A stretch of 64,000 nt of DNA from NCBI RefSeq assembly GCF_037198285.1, contig NZ_CP147243.1:806001-870000 (forward strand), written 5' to 3'. The DNA is from Haladaptatus sp. DJG-WS-42 (GTDB lineage Archaea > Halobacteriota > Halobacteria > Halobacteriales > Halococcaceae). The position numbers and the translations under genes are program-made. This document shows positions 44,603 through 52,274 of the stretch, piece by piece. Position 1 is the stretch's first letter. The number at the start of each line of letters is the position of its first letter. The notes below the pieces were generated by a model, which saw only the letters and a list, made by a program, of their open reading frames with translations, did no database searches and was not told where the DNA came from.

Positions 44603-45145
44603 TTATTCGATGACAACGGGGCCGTGTTCGTGGTCGACGTGCGTGCCGTCCTGTGCGGCGAACGCATCGTGGAGGTGGTCGTACGTCTCATCCAACGCTT
44701 CGACGATGACTTTCGTGTCGCTCGTAATCGGCATGAAGTTCGTATCACCGTTCCATCGCGGGACGATGTGGGTGTGGAGGTGGTCACCAATGGAGCCACC
44801 CGCCGCCGGGCCGAGGTTGAGCCCGGCGTTGAACCCTTGGACGCCACCCATCGCCGCTTCGAGGGCGTCGAAGGTGCGCTGTTTGAGCGTGGCGTGGTCG
44901 AGGAGTTCTGCGTCGGTGAGGTCGCCGTACTCGCCGGTGTGTTTCCGGGGAATCACCATCACGTGGCCTGGATTGTACGGGTAGTTGTTGCAGAGGACAA
45001 ACGTGTGTTCGCTCGCAGCGACGACGAGATTCTCGCGTGCGTTCTCACGGGTTGGGAGGTCACAGAAGACGCAGCCGTCTACAGCGTCGTTCTTGTCTTC
45101 GCGTTTGATCCACTCGATGCGCCAGGGGGCGAACAGCTGGTCCAT
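44603..45145 (-). CDS. HIT-family nucleotide hydrolase/phosphorylase
   Basis: A 180-residue HIT protein. A zinc site (CVFCDLP, about residues 25-31) precedes the HIT motif in GDHLHTHIVPRWNGDTNFMP (about 120-139), with the catalytic His in HLHTH. The family cleaves diadenosine polyphosphates or AMP derivatives. A TTTAA element within GATTTAACC (minus strand, about 45166-45174) lies 21-29 bp upstream of the start. Confidence 0.92.
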   Translation of the reverse strand: MDQLFAPWRIEWIKREDKNDAVDGCVFCDLPTRENARENLVVAASEHTFVLCNNYPYNPGHVMVIPRKHTGEYGDLTDAELLDHATLKQRTFDALEAAMGGVQGFNAGLNLGPAAGGSIGDHLHTHIVPRWNGDTNFMPITSDTKVIVEALDETYDHLHDAFAAQDGTHVDHEHGPVVIE

Positions 45146-45165
45146 GCCGTCCGTGGTCGCGCAAC

Positions 45166-45174
45166 CGGGTTAAA
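45166..45174 (-). promoter_or_regulatory. TATA-like element before the HIT gene
   Basis: The minus strand reads GATTTAACC 21-29 bp before the ATG at 45145. The remainder of 45175-45388 is AT-rich, holds the palindrome ACCATATGGT (45252-45261) and TATATAAATA, and shows no gene. Confidence 0.4.
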
Positions 45175-45388
45175 TCCCCGGCAGAGTGGGCTCAGTCGTT
45201 TGATTGCGACTCTATAGCACACCCGGCTGAAACACCTATATAAATATTACGACCATATGGTGTTTAACCACCCCCAAAACACGTTTAGCGCAGGTTGTAA
45301 ACGCTCTAAAGACCTATGGAACAGTCGTTTGCCCAATTCGACCCCCATATGGCGAAAACCGTCTGAAACAAGGTGCAACAGATTGGGG

Positions 45389-45397
45389 TTTTTATGC
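45389..45397 (+). promoter_or_regulatory. TATA box for the 45424 zinc-ribbon gene
   Basis: TTTTTATGC lies 27-35 bp before the ATG at 45424, fitting a leaderless transcript. Confidence 0.55.
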
Positions 45398-45423
45398 TCT
45401 CCCCGGTGCCAGTAGCTGATACG

Positions 45424-45624
45424 ATGTCAACCCAGAACCGAACCCCAGGCGACATGACCGAAGATTGCAACGCGTGCGGTCGTGACACGCCCCACAAAGT
45501 CGCCCTGAAGCTCCTCACGGAGAGCGACAAACCGGAAAACGCAAAATTCTCGCGCGAGCCCTACCGCGTGAGCACGTGCATGAACTGTGGTCACGAGACC
45601 ACGCTTCGAATGAACAACGCGTAA
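45424..45624 (+). CDS. 66-residue zinc-ribbon protein (DUF7835-like)
   Basis: A 66-residue protein with two zinc knuckles: CNACGRDTPH (about residues 15-24) and CMNCGHET (about 52-59). It is strongly conserved in haloarchaea (I recall DUF7835). The Met at 45424 is preferred over 45373 because it follows a TATA box at the right distance and gives MSTQNRTPGDMTEDC. The function is unknown; a nucleic-acid or protein-binding role is likely for this fold. Confidence 0.8.
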   Translation: MSTQNRTPGDMTEDCNACGRDTPHKVALKLLTESDKPENAKFSREPYRVSTCMNCGHETTLRMNNA

Positions 45625-45679
45625 AAAATCGATTCCTCGCTGACGAACGGTCCTCCAACCGTTCTACACCCCTCCGAGA

Positions 45680-46570
45680 TTACGCCGTCGTAATCTCACA
45701 CCCATCTTCTGTGACGATGATGGTGTGCTCTTTTTGACTCACGAGGTGCCCGTCTGCTTCCTTGAGCACCGGGTAGCCGTGGACGATGCCGTTGCGCTTC
45801 AGGCGACGGAGCGCCATCTCCGCGCGGTCGGTGTCGAGCCACCGGATAGCAAACGGCAGGGTACGGAACTCTTCTGTGATCTGGTCGAGTGCTTCGCGTG
45901 CCTGTCGGTTGCGAATCGGGCGCTCGTGTTCGAGGGCGAAGATCTCCTCTTTGCTCCCTTCGCGAACCTTCCCGCTCCCGTCGGTGGCGAACGGTTCGAT
46001 GGCGACCACGTCACCAACTTCGAGTTCGACGCCCGTCGAAACGGCGCGATTTGGAATGGTTGGCTGGGTGTGTTGTTGCCAGTGTTCGAGGCCGTGGCCC
46101 GTGAGGTTCACGACGGGGTTGAACCCGTAGCTCGTGATGACATCTTCAATCTCTGCGCCGAGTTCGCCCGTGCTGACGCCCGGTTCGACGAGTTCGAGCG
46201 CGGCTTCGAGTGCTTGCTCTGGGGCCTCTTTGAGTTCGGTGTGCCCGGAAAGGTCAACAGTAATCGCCGTATCTGCGAGCCAGCCATCGACGTGGACGCC
46301 GATGTCTAAGTTAATCATCTCTTCGCCGAAGACGGATTCGTCACCGATTTTTGGCGTGGCGTGGGCGGCTTCTTCGTCGATGCTGATGTTCACCGGGAAG
46401 GCGGGTTCGCCGCCGAGTTCGCGGATGCGGTTTTCTGCGAACTCTGCGACCTCCAAGTGTGTGACACCAACGTCGACTTTGTCGGCTGCTTCGTCGCGTA
46501 CCTGCGCGAGGATGCGGCCTGCCTCGCGGTTCTTCTCGTACGATTCCGAAGAAAGGTCGATATCGCTCAT
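45680..46570 (-). CDS. map: Methionine aminopeptidase, type II
   Basis: A 296-residue type II Map, removing the initiator Met. Metal ligands are visible: Asp in MINLDIGVHVDGWLADTA (two Asp, about 86-99), His in NLTGHGLEHW (about 159), Glu in VVAIEPFATDGSG (about 193) and Glu near the end (SQKEHTIIV, about 281). The type II insert is present. The start MSDIDLSSESYEKNREAGRI fits. Several minus-strand genes follow nearby; no operon partner is obvious. Confidence 0.95.
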   Translation of the reverse strand: MSDIDLSSESYEKNREAGRILAQVRDEAADKVDVGVTHLEVAEFAENRIRELGGEPAFPVNISIDEEAAHATPKIGDESVFGEEMINLDIGVHVDGWLADTAITVDLSGHTELKEAPEQALEAALELVEPGVSTGELGAEIEDVITSYGFNPVVNLTGHGLEHWQQHTQPTIPNRAVSTGVELEVGDVVAIEPFATDGSGKVREGSKEEIFALEHERPIRNRQAREALDQITEEFRTLPFAIRWLDTDRAEMALRRLKRNGIVHGYPVLKEADGHLVSQKEHTIIVTEDGCEITTA

Positions 46571-46607
46571 ACCGGCTTTTCGCCGGAGCGGTCCAAAGGG
46601 TTTGCGA

Positions 46608-46730
46608 CTACCTGTTCTCGACCCACGGACACTCGTGGCACGTCATGAGCCCCTGCACGTTGAGCAGCGCGCCTCCACAGTCCGGGCACGCTGTGCGCTG
46701 TTCCCCTCGTTTCACTGTTAGCTGTGCCAT
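46608..46730 (-). CDS. 40-residue zinc-ribbon microprotein
   Basis: It translates to 40 residues with CPDC (15-18) and CHEC (31-34) knuckles, too short for usual ORF thresholds. The minus strand reads AGTTTTATTAT at 46754-46764, 24-34 bp before the ATG, a good core promoter. Haloarchaea encode many such zinc-finger microproteins, some affecting growth, biofilm or swarming. The exact role is unknown. Confidence 0.75.
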   Translation of the reverse strand: MAQLTVKRGEQRTACPDCGGALLNVQGLMTCHECPWVENR

Positions 46731-46863
46731 GAGAGGAGGTATGAGATTCGTCGATAATAAAACTGCCCCACGACAATTGTCGAATATCTCGCGCAGTCGA
46801 CTGTCTGTGAAAAAGAGTGGAGACGCAGTGGTGCTACGCCACGGGTTTCGAGGAGGCAGCCGA

Positions 46864-47721
46864 CTACTCGCCCGCCACGCTCACCTGCATCGCGTCTGTG
46901 TTGTACGCGCTTCCGACGGAACCGTCTGCGCTGAGAACGATGACACCGGCTTCAGAGCTAGTGCGGTCTTCGAGTTCTTCGATGGCCTGATCTGCGGCAT
47001 TCTGCGCCGTCTCACCGGCTTCGAGCAAATCGACGGCGCGCCGAGAGAGGGTGACCTTCGCAATGTCTTCGCCCGCGCCCGTCGCGCTCGCACCGCCCGC
47101 GGGCGTGGCGTAGAAGCCGCTGCCAATCTGGGGGACGTCGCCGACCCGTCCAGCGAGTGCAAGCCAGCGGCCACCAGTCGAGGTTGCCGCGGCCACACGA
47201 CCGTCCGCAACGGCGACCGCGCCCACGGTGTCGTGTCCACCGAATTTCTCATGTATCCAGTCGAGTTGTCCCCGAACGTCCGTGTTCTCAGGGACGTGTT
47301 CGAGCTCGGCCCACTGCTCGCGAGTCTCGTCTGTCAGGAGGTCTCCGCGCGTCTCGATACCGAAGGCGTCCGCGAGGTCGACGGCGTGGACGCCCGAGAC
47401 GAGGACATGTGGGGTCTCTTCCATCACGACACGGGCCACGTCGATGGCGTGACAGACGCCGGGCATGGCCGCTGCGGCCCCCGCTTCATACTCATCGGTC
47501 ATGATACCCGCGTCCGTCCGGACGATGCCGTCCGACTGGATGGCTCCGCCGACACCAGCATTGAATCGAGGCGACGATTCGAGGACGTGGACGGCGGCGA
47601 CGACGGCGGAAACGGGGTCTGTTTCTGCCGCGCCTGTGGTCGCTGCTTCGTCGAGAATTTGTTGGCGACGGTCGGGTTCGTCGGGCTGACCGCCAGCACC
47701 ACCATGGACAACAATTCGCAT
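46864..47721 (-). CDS. Isoaspartyl peptidase / type III L-asparaginase (Ntn hydrolase)
   Basis: A 285-residue Ntn-hydrolase starting MRIVVHGGAGGQPDEPD. The autocleavage site and nucleophile Thr are in HDTVGAVAVAD (about residues 161-171), giving alpha and beta chains. Downstream contacts are in GRVGDVPQIGSGFYA and ATGAGEDIAKVTLS. It hydrolyses isoaspartyl dipeptides or asparagine. The start at 47721 gives the family N-terminus. It diverges from icd. Confidence 0.92.
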   Translation of the reverse strand: MRIVVHGGAGGQPDEPDRRQQILDEAATTGAAETDPVSAVVAAVHVLESSPRFNAGVGGAIQSDGIVRTDAGIMTDEYEAGAAAAMPGVCHAIDVARVVMEETPHVLVSGVHAVDLADAFGIETRGDLLTDETREQWAELEHVPENTDVRGQLDWIHEKFGGHDTVGAVAVADGRVAAATSTGGRWLALAGRVGDVPQIGSGFYATPAGGASATGAGEDIAKVTLSRRAVDLLEAGETAQNAADQAIEELEDRTSSEAGVIVLSADGSVGSAYNTDAMQVSVAGE

Positions 47722-47784
47722 ACCCAAAACACGCACCCGGCGACATAATCCCCTCGGCTCTCGTGGCGAGACGAGAACAGCAGG

Positions 47785-47794
47785 GCTTTTACTG
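47785..47794 (+). promoter_or_regulatory. TATA box for isocitrate dehydrogenase
   Basis: GCTTTTACTG lies 24-33 bp before the ATG at 47818, giving a near-leaderless transcript. Confidence 0.5.
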
Positions 47795-47817
47795 TGCTAA
47801 CCTGAGGCTAATGTGTT

Positions 47818-49071
47818 ATGAGCTACGAGAAGGTCGACGTTCCCGAAGACGGGGAGAAAATCACCGTCTCGGACGGCAAACTGGAGGTACCTGACAACCC
47901 AATTATCCCAATCATCCACGGCGACGGAATTGGGTCAGACGTCGGGCCAGCCGCTCAGAAAGTGCTGCAGGCAGCCGCACAGGCAACCGGGCGTGAAATC
48001 AACTGGATGCGTGTCTACGCAGGCGAGAGTGCACGCGAAAAGTACGACGAGAATCTCCCAGCAGACACCGTCGAAGCAATCAAAGAGTTCCGCGTCGCCA
48101 TCAAGGGGCCGCTCACCACCCCTGTCGGCGCAGGCTTCCGCTCGCTGAACGTCGCGCTCCGCAAGAAGCTCGACCTCTACGCAAACGTTCGCCCAACCTA
48201 CTACATCCAGGGCGTCCCATCGCCGGTCAAGCACCCAGAGAAGATGGACATGGTCACCTTCCGTGAGAACACGGAAGACGTCTATGCGGGCATTGAATGG
48301 GAAGCGGGCACCGACGAAGTCGAGCAGGTCAAAGCGTTCGTCGAAGACGAGATGGGCAAGACGGGCATCATCCACGACGGTCCTGTCGGCATTGGCATCA
48401 AGCCAATCACCGAGTTCGGGACGAAGCGCCTCGTCCGCGAAGCAATCGAGTACGCCATCGAGGACGACCGCGACTCCGTTACCCTCGTCCACAAAGGCAA
48501 CATCATGAAGTTCACCGAGGGTGCCTTCCGTGACTGGGGCTACGAACTCGCAGCCGAAGAGTTCGGCGACGTCACCATCACCGAGGACGAACTCTGGGAA
48601 GAGTACGACGGCGAGGCGCCAGCGGACAAAATCGTCATCAAAGACCGCATCGCAGACAACATGCTCCAGCAGATTCTGACCCGCACCGACGAGTACGACG
48701 TCGTTGCGACGATGAACCTGAACGGCGACTACATGTCCGACTCCGCCGGCGCACAGATTGGCGGCCTCGGCATCGCCCCCGGTGCGAACTTCGGAGATAA
48801 ACTCTGTCTCGCAGAACCCGTCCACGGCTCCGCGCCAAAATACGCCGGCATGGACAAGGTCAACCCAACCGCACTCATCCTCTCGGGCCGCCTGATGCTC
48901 GAATACATGGGCTGGAAGGACGCCGCAATGCTCGTCCGCGACGCCGTCGAGGAAGCCGTCTCCACCGGCCGCGTCACCTACGACCTGCACCGTCAGATCG
49001 AGGGTGGCCAGAAACTCGCCACGAGCGAGTTCGCTGACGTCATCGTCGAAGAAATCGAAAAACTGGCGTAA
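47818..49071 (+). CDS. icd: NADP-dependent isocitrate dehydrogenase
   Basis: A 417-residue Icd catalysing isocitrate to 2-oxoglutarate in the TCA cycle. Substrate-site Ser and Arg are in GAGFRSLNVALRKKLDLYAN (about residues 105-124) and NTEDVYAGIEWEAG (about 150). The metal-binding Asp is in YMSDSAGAQIGGLGIAPGAN, and the conserved LAEPVHGSAPKYAG follows. Length is standard. It has its own TATA box. The 3' side holds a hairpin and T-runs acting as terminator. Confidence 0.97.
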   Translation: MSYEKVDVPEDGEKITVSDGKLEVPDNPIIPIIHGDGIGSDVGPAAQKVLQAAAQATGREINWMRVYAGESAREKYDENLPADTVEAIKEFRVAIKGPLTTPVGAGFRSLNVALRKKLDLYANVRPTYYIQGVPSPVKHPEKMDMVTFRENTEDVYAGIEWEAGTDEVEQVKAFVEDEMGKTGIIHDGPVGIGIKPITEFGTKRLVREAIEYAIEDDRDSVTLVHKGNIMKFTEGAFRDWGYELAAEEFGDVTITEDELWEEYDGEAPADKIVIKDRIADNMLQQILTRTDEYDVVATMNLNGDYMSDSAGAQIGGLGIAPGANFGDKLCLAEPVHGSAPKYAGMDKVNPTALILSGRLMLEYMGWKDAAMLVRDAVEEAVSTGRVTYDLHRQIEGGQKLATSEFADVIVEEIEKLA

Positions 49072-49086
49072 GCCAGTTTTTCGTCC

Positions 49087-49157
49087 CCTCGAACCGCGTT
49101 CGAGGAAAATCGAGAAGCTCGCGTAAGCTCGCAGCACCTACGTTTTCTTTTTTCTCA
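49087..49157 (+). terminator. Terminator region after icd
   Basis: A perfect 7-bp stem (CCTCGAA at 49087-49093 with TTCGAGG at 49099-49105) starts 16 bp after the stop. It is followed by CGTTTTCTTTTTTCTC at about 49142-49157, the T-rich signal expected for archaeal termination. Confidence 0.5.
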
Positions 49158-49265
49158 CTGGTGAGCCGACGGTGTACCTTTCAAAGCCTGGTTTCTGGGC
49201 AATTCGAAGACGGCTGCCGACGGCACTGGGCAGCTTGTGAAAATGCGCATCGCTCGGCGACTGAC

Positions 49266-49607
49266 TCAGTCTTCCATCCACGGCACGTCGAGGCGCGGCG
49301 GGCTGAAGATGTCGAGGCCATCGACGGGCACGTCGCCGCGATTTTCTGCGGCGTGGGGTTCGCCGCCGGGGACGACGTAGGATTCACCCGCCGAAACAGA
49401 GATTTCTTCGCCATCGACGAGGAAGATGAGCGTCCCCTTCGTCACGTAGCCCGTCTGCTCGTGGGGATGGCTGTGTTCCGGGACTTTCGCGCCAGGTTCG
49501 ATGTGGAAGTGCTGGACACTCATTTTCTCGCCGGCGGCGAGTTGGGCGAGGTGCACACCGTCGATGGCTTCGACTACGTCGCTGTCTGAAAGGGAGACTG
49601 CGTCCAT
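49266..49607 (-). CDS. Small cupin-domain protein
   Basis: A 113-residue cupin with motif 1 in PGAKVPEHSHPHEQTGYVTKG (His ligands, about residues 40-60) and motif 2 in SYVVPGGEPHAAENRG. The start MDAVSLSDSDVVEA fits; the frame upstream is non-homologous. It may be an enzyme or metal/ligand sensor; the substrate is unknown. It diverges from the DUF5817-like gene at 49686. Confidence 0.85.
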   Translation of the reverse strand: MDAVSLSDSDVVEAIDGVHLAQLAAGEKMSVQHFHIEPGAKVPEHSHPHEQTGYVTKGTLIFLVDGEEISVSAGESYVVPGGEPHAAENRGDVPVDGLDIFSPPRLDVPWMED

Positions 49608-49685
49608 GTGCGTGAGACGATAGCAACCCACAAAAGCATGGCCCTGGGCGGTGGATTCAACTCCCCGCACCGAGTGTGTGTTCGT

Positions 49686-50207
49686 ATGTATGCGGTCGTC
49701 GGCTGTAGCAACTGTGGCGCGCTGAAAGTCGTCGAGGGACGCCCGAAGACGACGAACTGTACGAGCTGTGGCAAGCGCCTTCGCTACAAGAAACTGAAGA
49801 AATTTATTACGACCGACGACGCGAACGAAGCGCGCCAACACCGCGCGCAGATGCTCGCAAACCGGCAGGGCGAATCCGAGGCGTTCGCCAACGTCGATTC
49901 CTTCGGTGAGATGGAATCATATACGGGCGAGTCAATGATTTCAGACGAGGAGTACCTCGAAGGCTCGGGACTTGACGCCGCAGAAATCACGGCGGCGGGC
50001 AAGCAGGCGACCGCAAACCACGAGACCATGAGCAAGAAAGACACCGTACTCGCGGCGCTTGCGGAACTCGATTCACCCACGGAAACTGACGTGGTCAAGT
50101 TTGCCGAACAGCGTGGGGTCTCACGGGGCTATGTCGAGACGGCGCTTACCAGACTCGTACAGGCCGGAGAAGTGAGTGAAAGTCGGGGCGTCTATCGGTT
50201 GTTATAG
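49686..50207 (+). CDS. DUF5817-like zinc-ribbon/winged-helix protein
   Basis: A 173-residue protein. An N-terminal zinc ribbon (CSNCGALK, about 7-14; CTSCGKRL, about 25-32) and a basic linker lead to a C-terminal winged helix (KKDTVLAALAELDSPTETDV, ..., YVETALTRLVQAGEVSESRG, about residues 118-170). It resembles haloarchaeal DUF5817 and is a likely nucleic-acid-binding protein or regulator. Its end overlaps the small minus-strand gene at 50202. Confidence 0.8.
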   Translation: MYAVVGCSNCGALKVVEGRPKTTNCTSCGKRLRYKKLKKFITTDDANEARQHRAQMLANRQGESEAFANVDSFGEMESYTGESMISDEEYLEGSGLDAAEITAAGKQATANHETMSKKDTVLAALAELDSPTETDVVKFAEQRGVSRGYVETALTRLVQAGEVSESRGVYRLL

Positions 50208-50327
50208 CTGGCCAACCGCCTGCCAGATGGTGACGGCCGTTGCGATGATGCCAAGCAGGAGCTTCAGCAGGCGCAACAGGCGATAGGCGCGCGATGCCGC
50301 TGGCTGGTCGGAACAGGAATCGGTCAT
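50202..50327 (-). CDS. 41-residue single-helix membrane microprotein
   Basis: It translates as 41 residues with a basic stretch (SRAYRLLRLLK) then a hydrophobic helix (LLLGIIATAVTIWQAVG). It lies below usual ORF cut-offs and overlaps the convergent DUF5817-like gene by six bases. It is the second gene after hmgA on the minus strand, separated from it by a hairpin. Function unknown; it could be spurious. Confidence 0.5.
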   Translation of the reverse strand: MTDSCSDQPAASRAYRLLRLLKLLLGIIATAVTIWQAVGQL

Positions 50328-50346
50328 TTTCGTACCTCTGTGGAAA

Positions 50347-50372
50347 CGCCCGCTGGTGCTCGCCAGCGGGCG
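50347..50372 (-). terminator. Perfect 10-bp hairpin downstream of hmgA
   Basis: CGCCCGCTGG pairs exactly with CCAGCGGGCG around a 6-nt loop. Read on the minus strand it lies 67 bp past the hmgA stop and is followed by TTTCC, so termination of hmgA is likely. Confidence 0.5.
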
Positions 50373-50438
50373 CTATTATTCCAATTTCGAGCACGGTACA
50401 ATAAACGGGAGCCGTAAGCAGGGTGAAAGTGAAACTGG

Positions 50439-51650
50439 TTATCGGCCTAACTCGGCATGTGCCGAAGACAGGTGTCTCGACGCCAGTGCCGACAGAAGCG
50501 AGAGTTCGCCAGCGAGTGCGCCGGTGGCTATCACTTCCGCCAAGGCGTCTGCGTTCGCACCCGCCGGGTCGCCGCCGCCGCGAAGCCCGAGCACGGAGAG
50601 CCCTTCTGCCTGCGTCGGGAGCTTCGTCCCGCCGCCAACGGTACCGACTTCGAGGCTGGCGAGGCTGATGCTCGCGTACAGTTCGTCCTCGCGGGCTTCC
50701 GCGGTGACAATCGCATTCGACCCTTCGACAACCTGTGCGGCGTCCTGGCCAGTAGCGAGGAACATCGCGGCCACGGTGTTCGCGGCGTGGGCGTTGAAGC
50801 CGAGACTACCAGCTTTCGCGCTTCCCACCAGATTCTTCCGGGTGTTGACCTCCGCTATCGCTTCTGGCGTGGTCTTGAATCGTTCTTCGACGAGTTCACG
50901 CGGAATGCGAACGTCGGCGACAACGGTGCGACCGCGGCCCTCGATGGCGTTGATGGCAGCGGGTTTCTTGTCCGTACAGAGGTTCCCCGAGAGCGCGACG
51001 AGGGAGGCTGGCGTTTCTTCTTCCACGATGGCGCTCGCGGCTTCGGTGGCGATGGTCGCCATGTTCATCCCCATCGCGTCTTTCGTGTCGTAGCCAAAGC
51101 GCAGGAAGACGTTGTCGCCGACGACGTAGGGCGTCACGTCAAGGAGTTCGCCGTGGCTCGTCGTCTCCTCTGCGGCTTCCTTCAACTTGTCCGTGTTCGC
51201 GCGGACCCATTCGACGACTTCGACGGATTCGGCCACGTCCTGCACCCGAAACACGGGGGCGCGGGTCATCTTCGACTTGATGACGCGGGCGGTCGAACCG
51301 CCTGCGGCGCGGATGGCGGAGAGTCCGCGGTTCACGCTCGCGAGCAGTGCGCCTTCGGTCGTCGCAAGTGGAAGGTAGAACGTTCCTTCTGCTTCGCCTC
51401 CGTGGATTGGCACGGGGCCCGCAACCCCGAGAGGAACCTGAATCGCGCCGACCATGTTCTCGATGGCCGAGGCCGCGTCTGCGGCGTCGAAGGCGTACTC
51501 GCCTGCCACAGAGAGGTCTGCGCCGGTTTCTTCTTCGACGTACAGGCGGCGGGCGGCGGCAGCCGTGTCCGCGTCTGCGTGCTGTTCGAGTTCGTGAAGC
51601 CGAATATCTCCGTCGCGGACGCGGGCGACGAGGTCGGCAGGCTCGGTCAT
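50439..51650 (-). CDS. hmgA: HMG-CoA reductase, class I type (mevalonate pathway)
   Basis: A 403-residue enzyme making mevalonate for archaeal isoprenoid lipids. Catalytic residues can be placed: Glu in LATTEGALLASVNRG (about residue 78), Lys in FGYDTKDAMGMN (about 190), Asp in LATGQDAAQVVEG (about 300) and His in SRHLSSAHAELGR near the end. GTVGGGTKLPTQAEGLSVLG is also present. This is the classic statin target in haloarchaea. It diverges from the GNAT gene at 51731. Confidence 0.96.
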   Translation of the reverse strand: MTEPADLVARVRDGDIRLHELEQHADADTAAAARRLYVEEETGADLSVAGEYAFDAADAASAIENMVGAIQVPLGVAGPVPIHGGEAEGTFYLPLATTEGALLASVNRGLSAIRAAGGSTARVIKSKMTRAPVFRVQDVAESVEVVEWVRANTDKLKEAAEETTSHGELLDVTPYVVGDNVFLRFGYDTKDAMGMNMATIATEAASAIVEEETPASLVALSGNLCTDKKPAAINAIEGRGRTVVADVRIPRELVEERFKTTPEAIAEVNTRKNLVGSAKAGSLGFNAHAANTVAAMFLATGQDAAQVVEGSNAIVTAEAREDELYASISLASLEVGTVGGGTKLPTQAEGLSVLGLRGGGDPAGANADALAEVIATGALAGELSLLSALASRHLSSAHAELGR

Positions 51651-51730
51651 GTTCCTGCCATGACGGGCCGGGCGCGTAACGATTGCGCTTCGCCCGTAGG
51701 CTTTTGTCGGCCGAACCTGTCATCGAAGCT

Positions 51731-52237
51731 ATGCCATCCGGCGTGACCGTTCGTGCGGCAGCGTCCGAAGACGTGAGCGCAATCAAGCGTGTCGCGCGGG
51801 CAGCCTACGAAGCCGCCTACATGGAGATTATCGGACAACGAGAGATTGACGCGGCGATGACGGCATGGTACAACGACGAGAGGCTCCACGACGCGATTGT
51901 GAATCAGGAGACCGCGTACTTCGTCGCTGAAGCCGACGAGGTGGTTGGCTACGCCTCCGGCGGTGGAACAGACGAACTCGGTGAAGGAGAACTCTACAAC
52001 ATCTACGTCCATCCGGAATGGTGGGGCGAGGGCGTCGGCACCCAGTTGCTCTCTGCCATTGAAAATGAACTCACTGCCCGCGGTGTGTCGAGGTTGCAAC
52101 TCCAAGTGTTCACAGAAAACGACGGGGCACGACGCTTCTACGAAGCGCGCGGATTCACGCGCGTCGGCGAAAAGGAGACCGACCTCTTTACCGGGACGAC
52201 GACGGGAATTGTCGTGTACGCAAAGGCCCTCTCCTAG
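51731..52237 (+). CDS. GNAT-family N-acetyltransferase
   Basis: A 168-residue GNAT with the acetyl-CoA pyrophosphate loop in VHPEWWGEGVGTQLLSAIEN (about residues 92-111) and the FYEARGFTRVGE segment near the end. The substrate may be a small amine or a protein N-terminus and is not determinable. The Met at 51731 is chosen by alignment with the family; an earlier start at 51683 is unlikely. It lies 37 bp upstream of the amidohydrolase gene on the same strand. Confidence 0.88.
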   Translation: MPSGVTVRAAASEDVSAIKRVARAAYEAAYMEIIGQREIDAAMTAWYNDERLHDAIVNQETAYFVAEADEVVGYASGGGTDELGEGELYNIYVHPEWWGEGVGTQLLSAIENELTARGVSRLQLQVFTENDGARRFYEARGFTRVGEKETDLFTGTTTGIVVYAKALS

Positions 52238-52274
52238 CCCGACTTTTTATCGCCACGGCCACAGAACAGGGGGT

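Noticed and set aside
45155-45190. T-arm-like CCGGGTTAAATCCCCGG
   Set aside because: The loop lacks the conserved C, and no acceptor or D-arm partner is found upstream. It is better read as the promoter of the HIT gene.
47935-49137. 400-codon minus-strand frame opposite icd
   Set aside because: Same reason: shadow of a strongly biased gene, with no recognisable domain.
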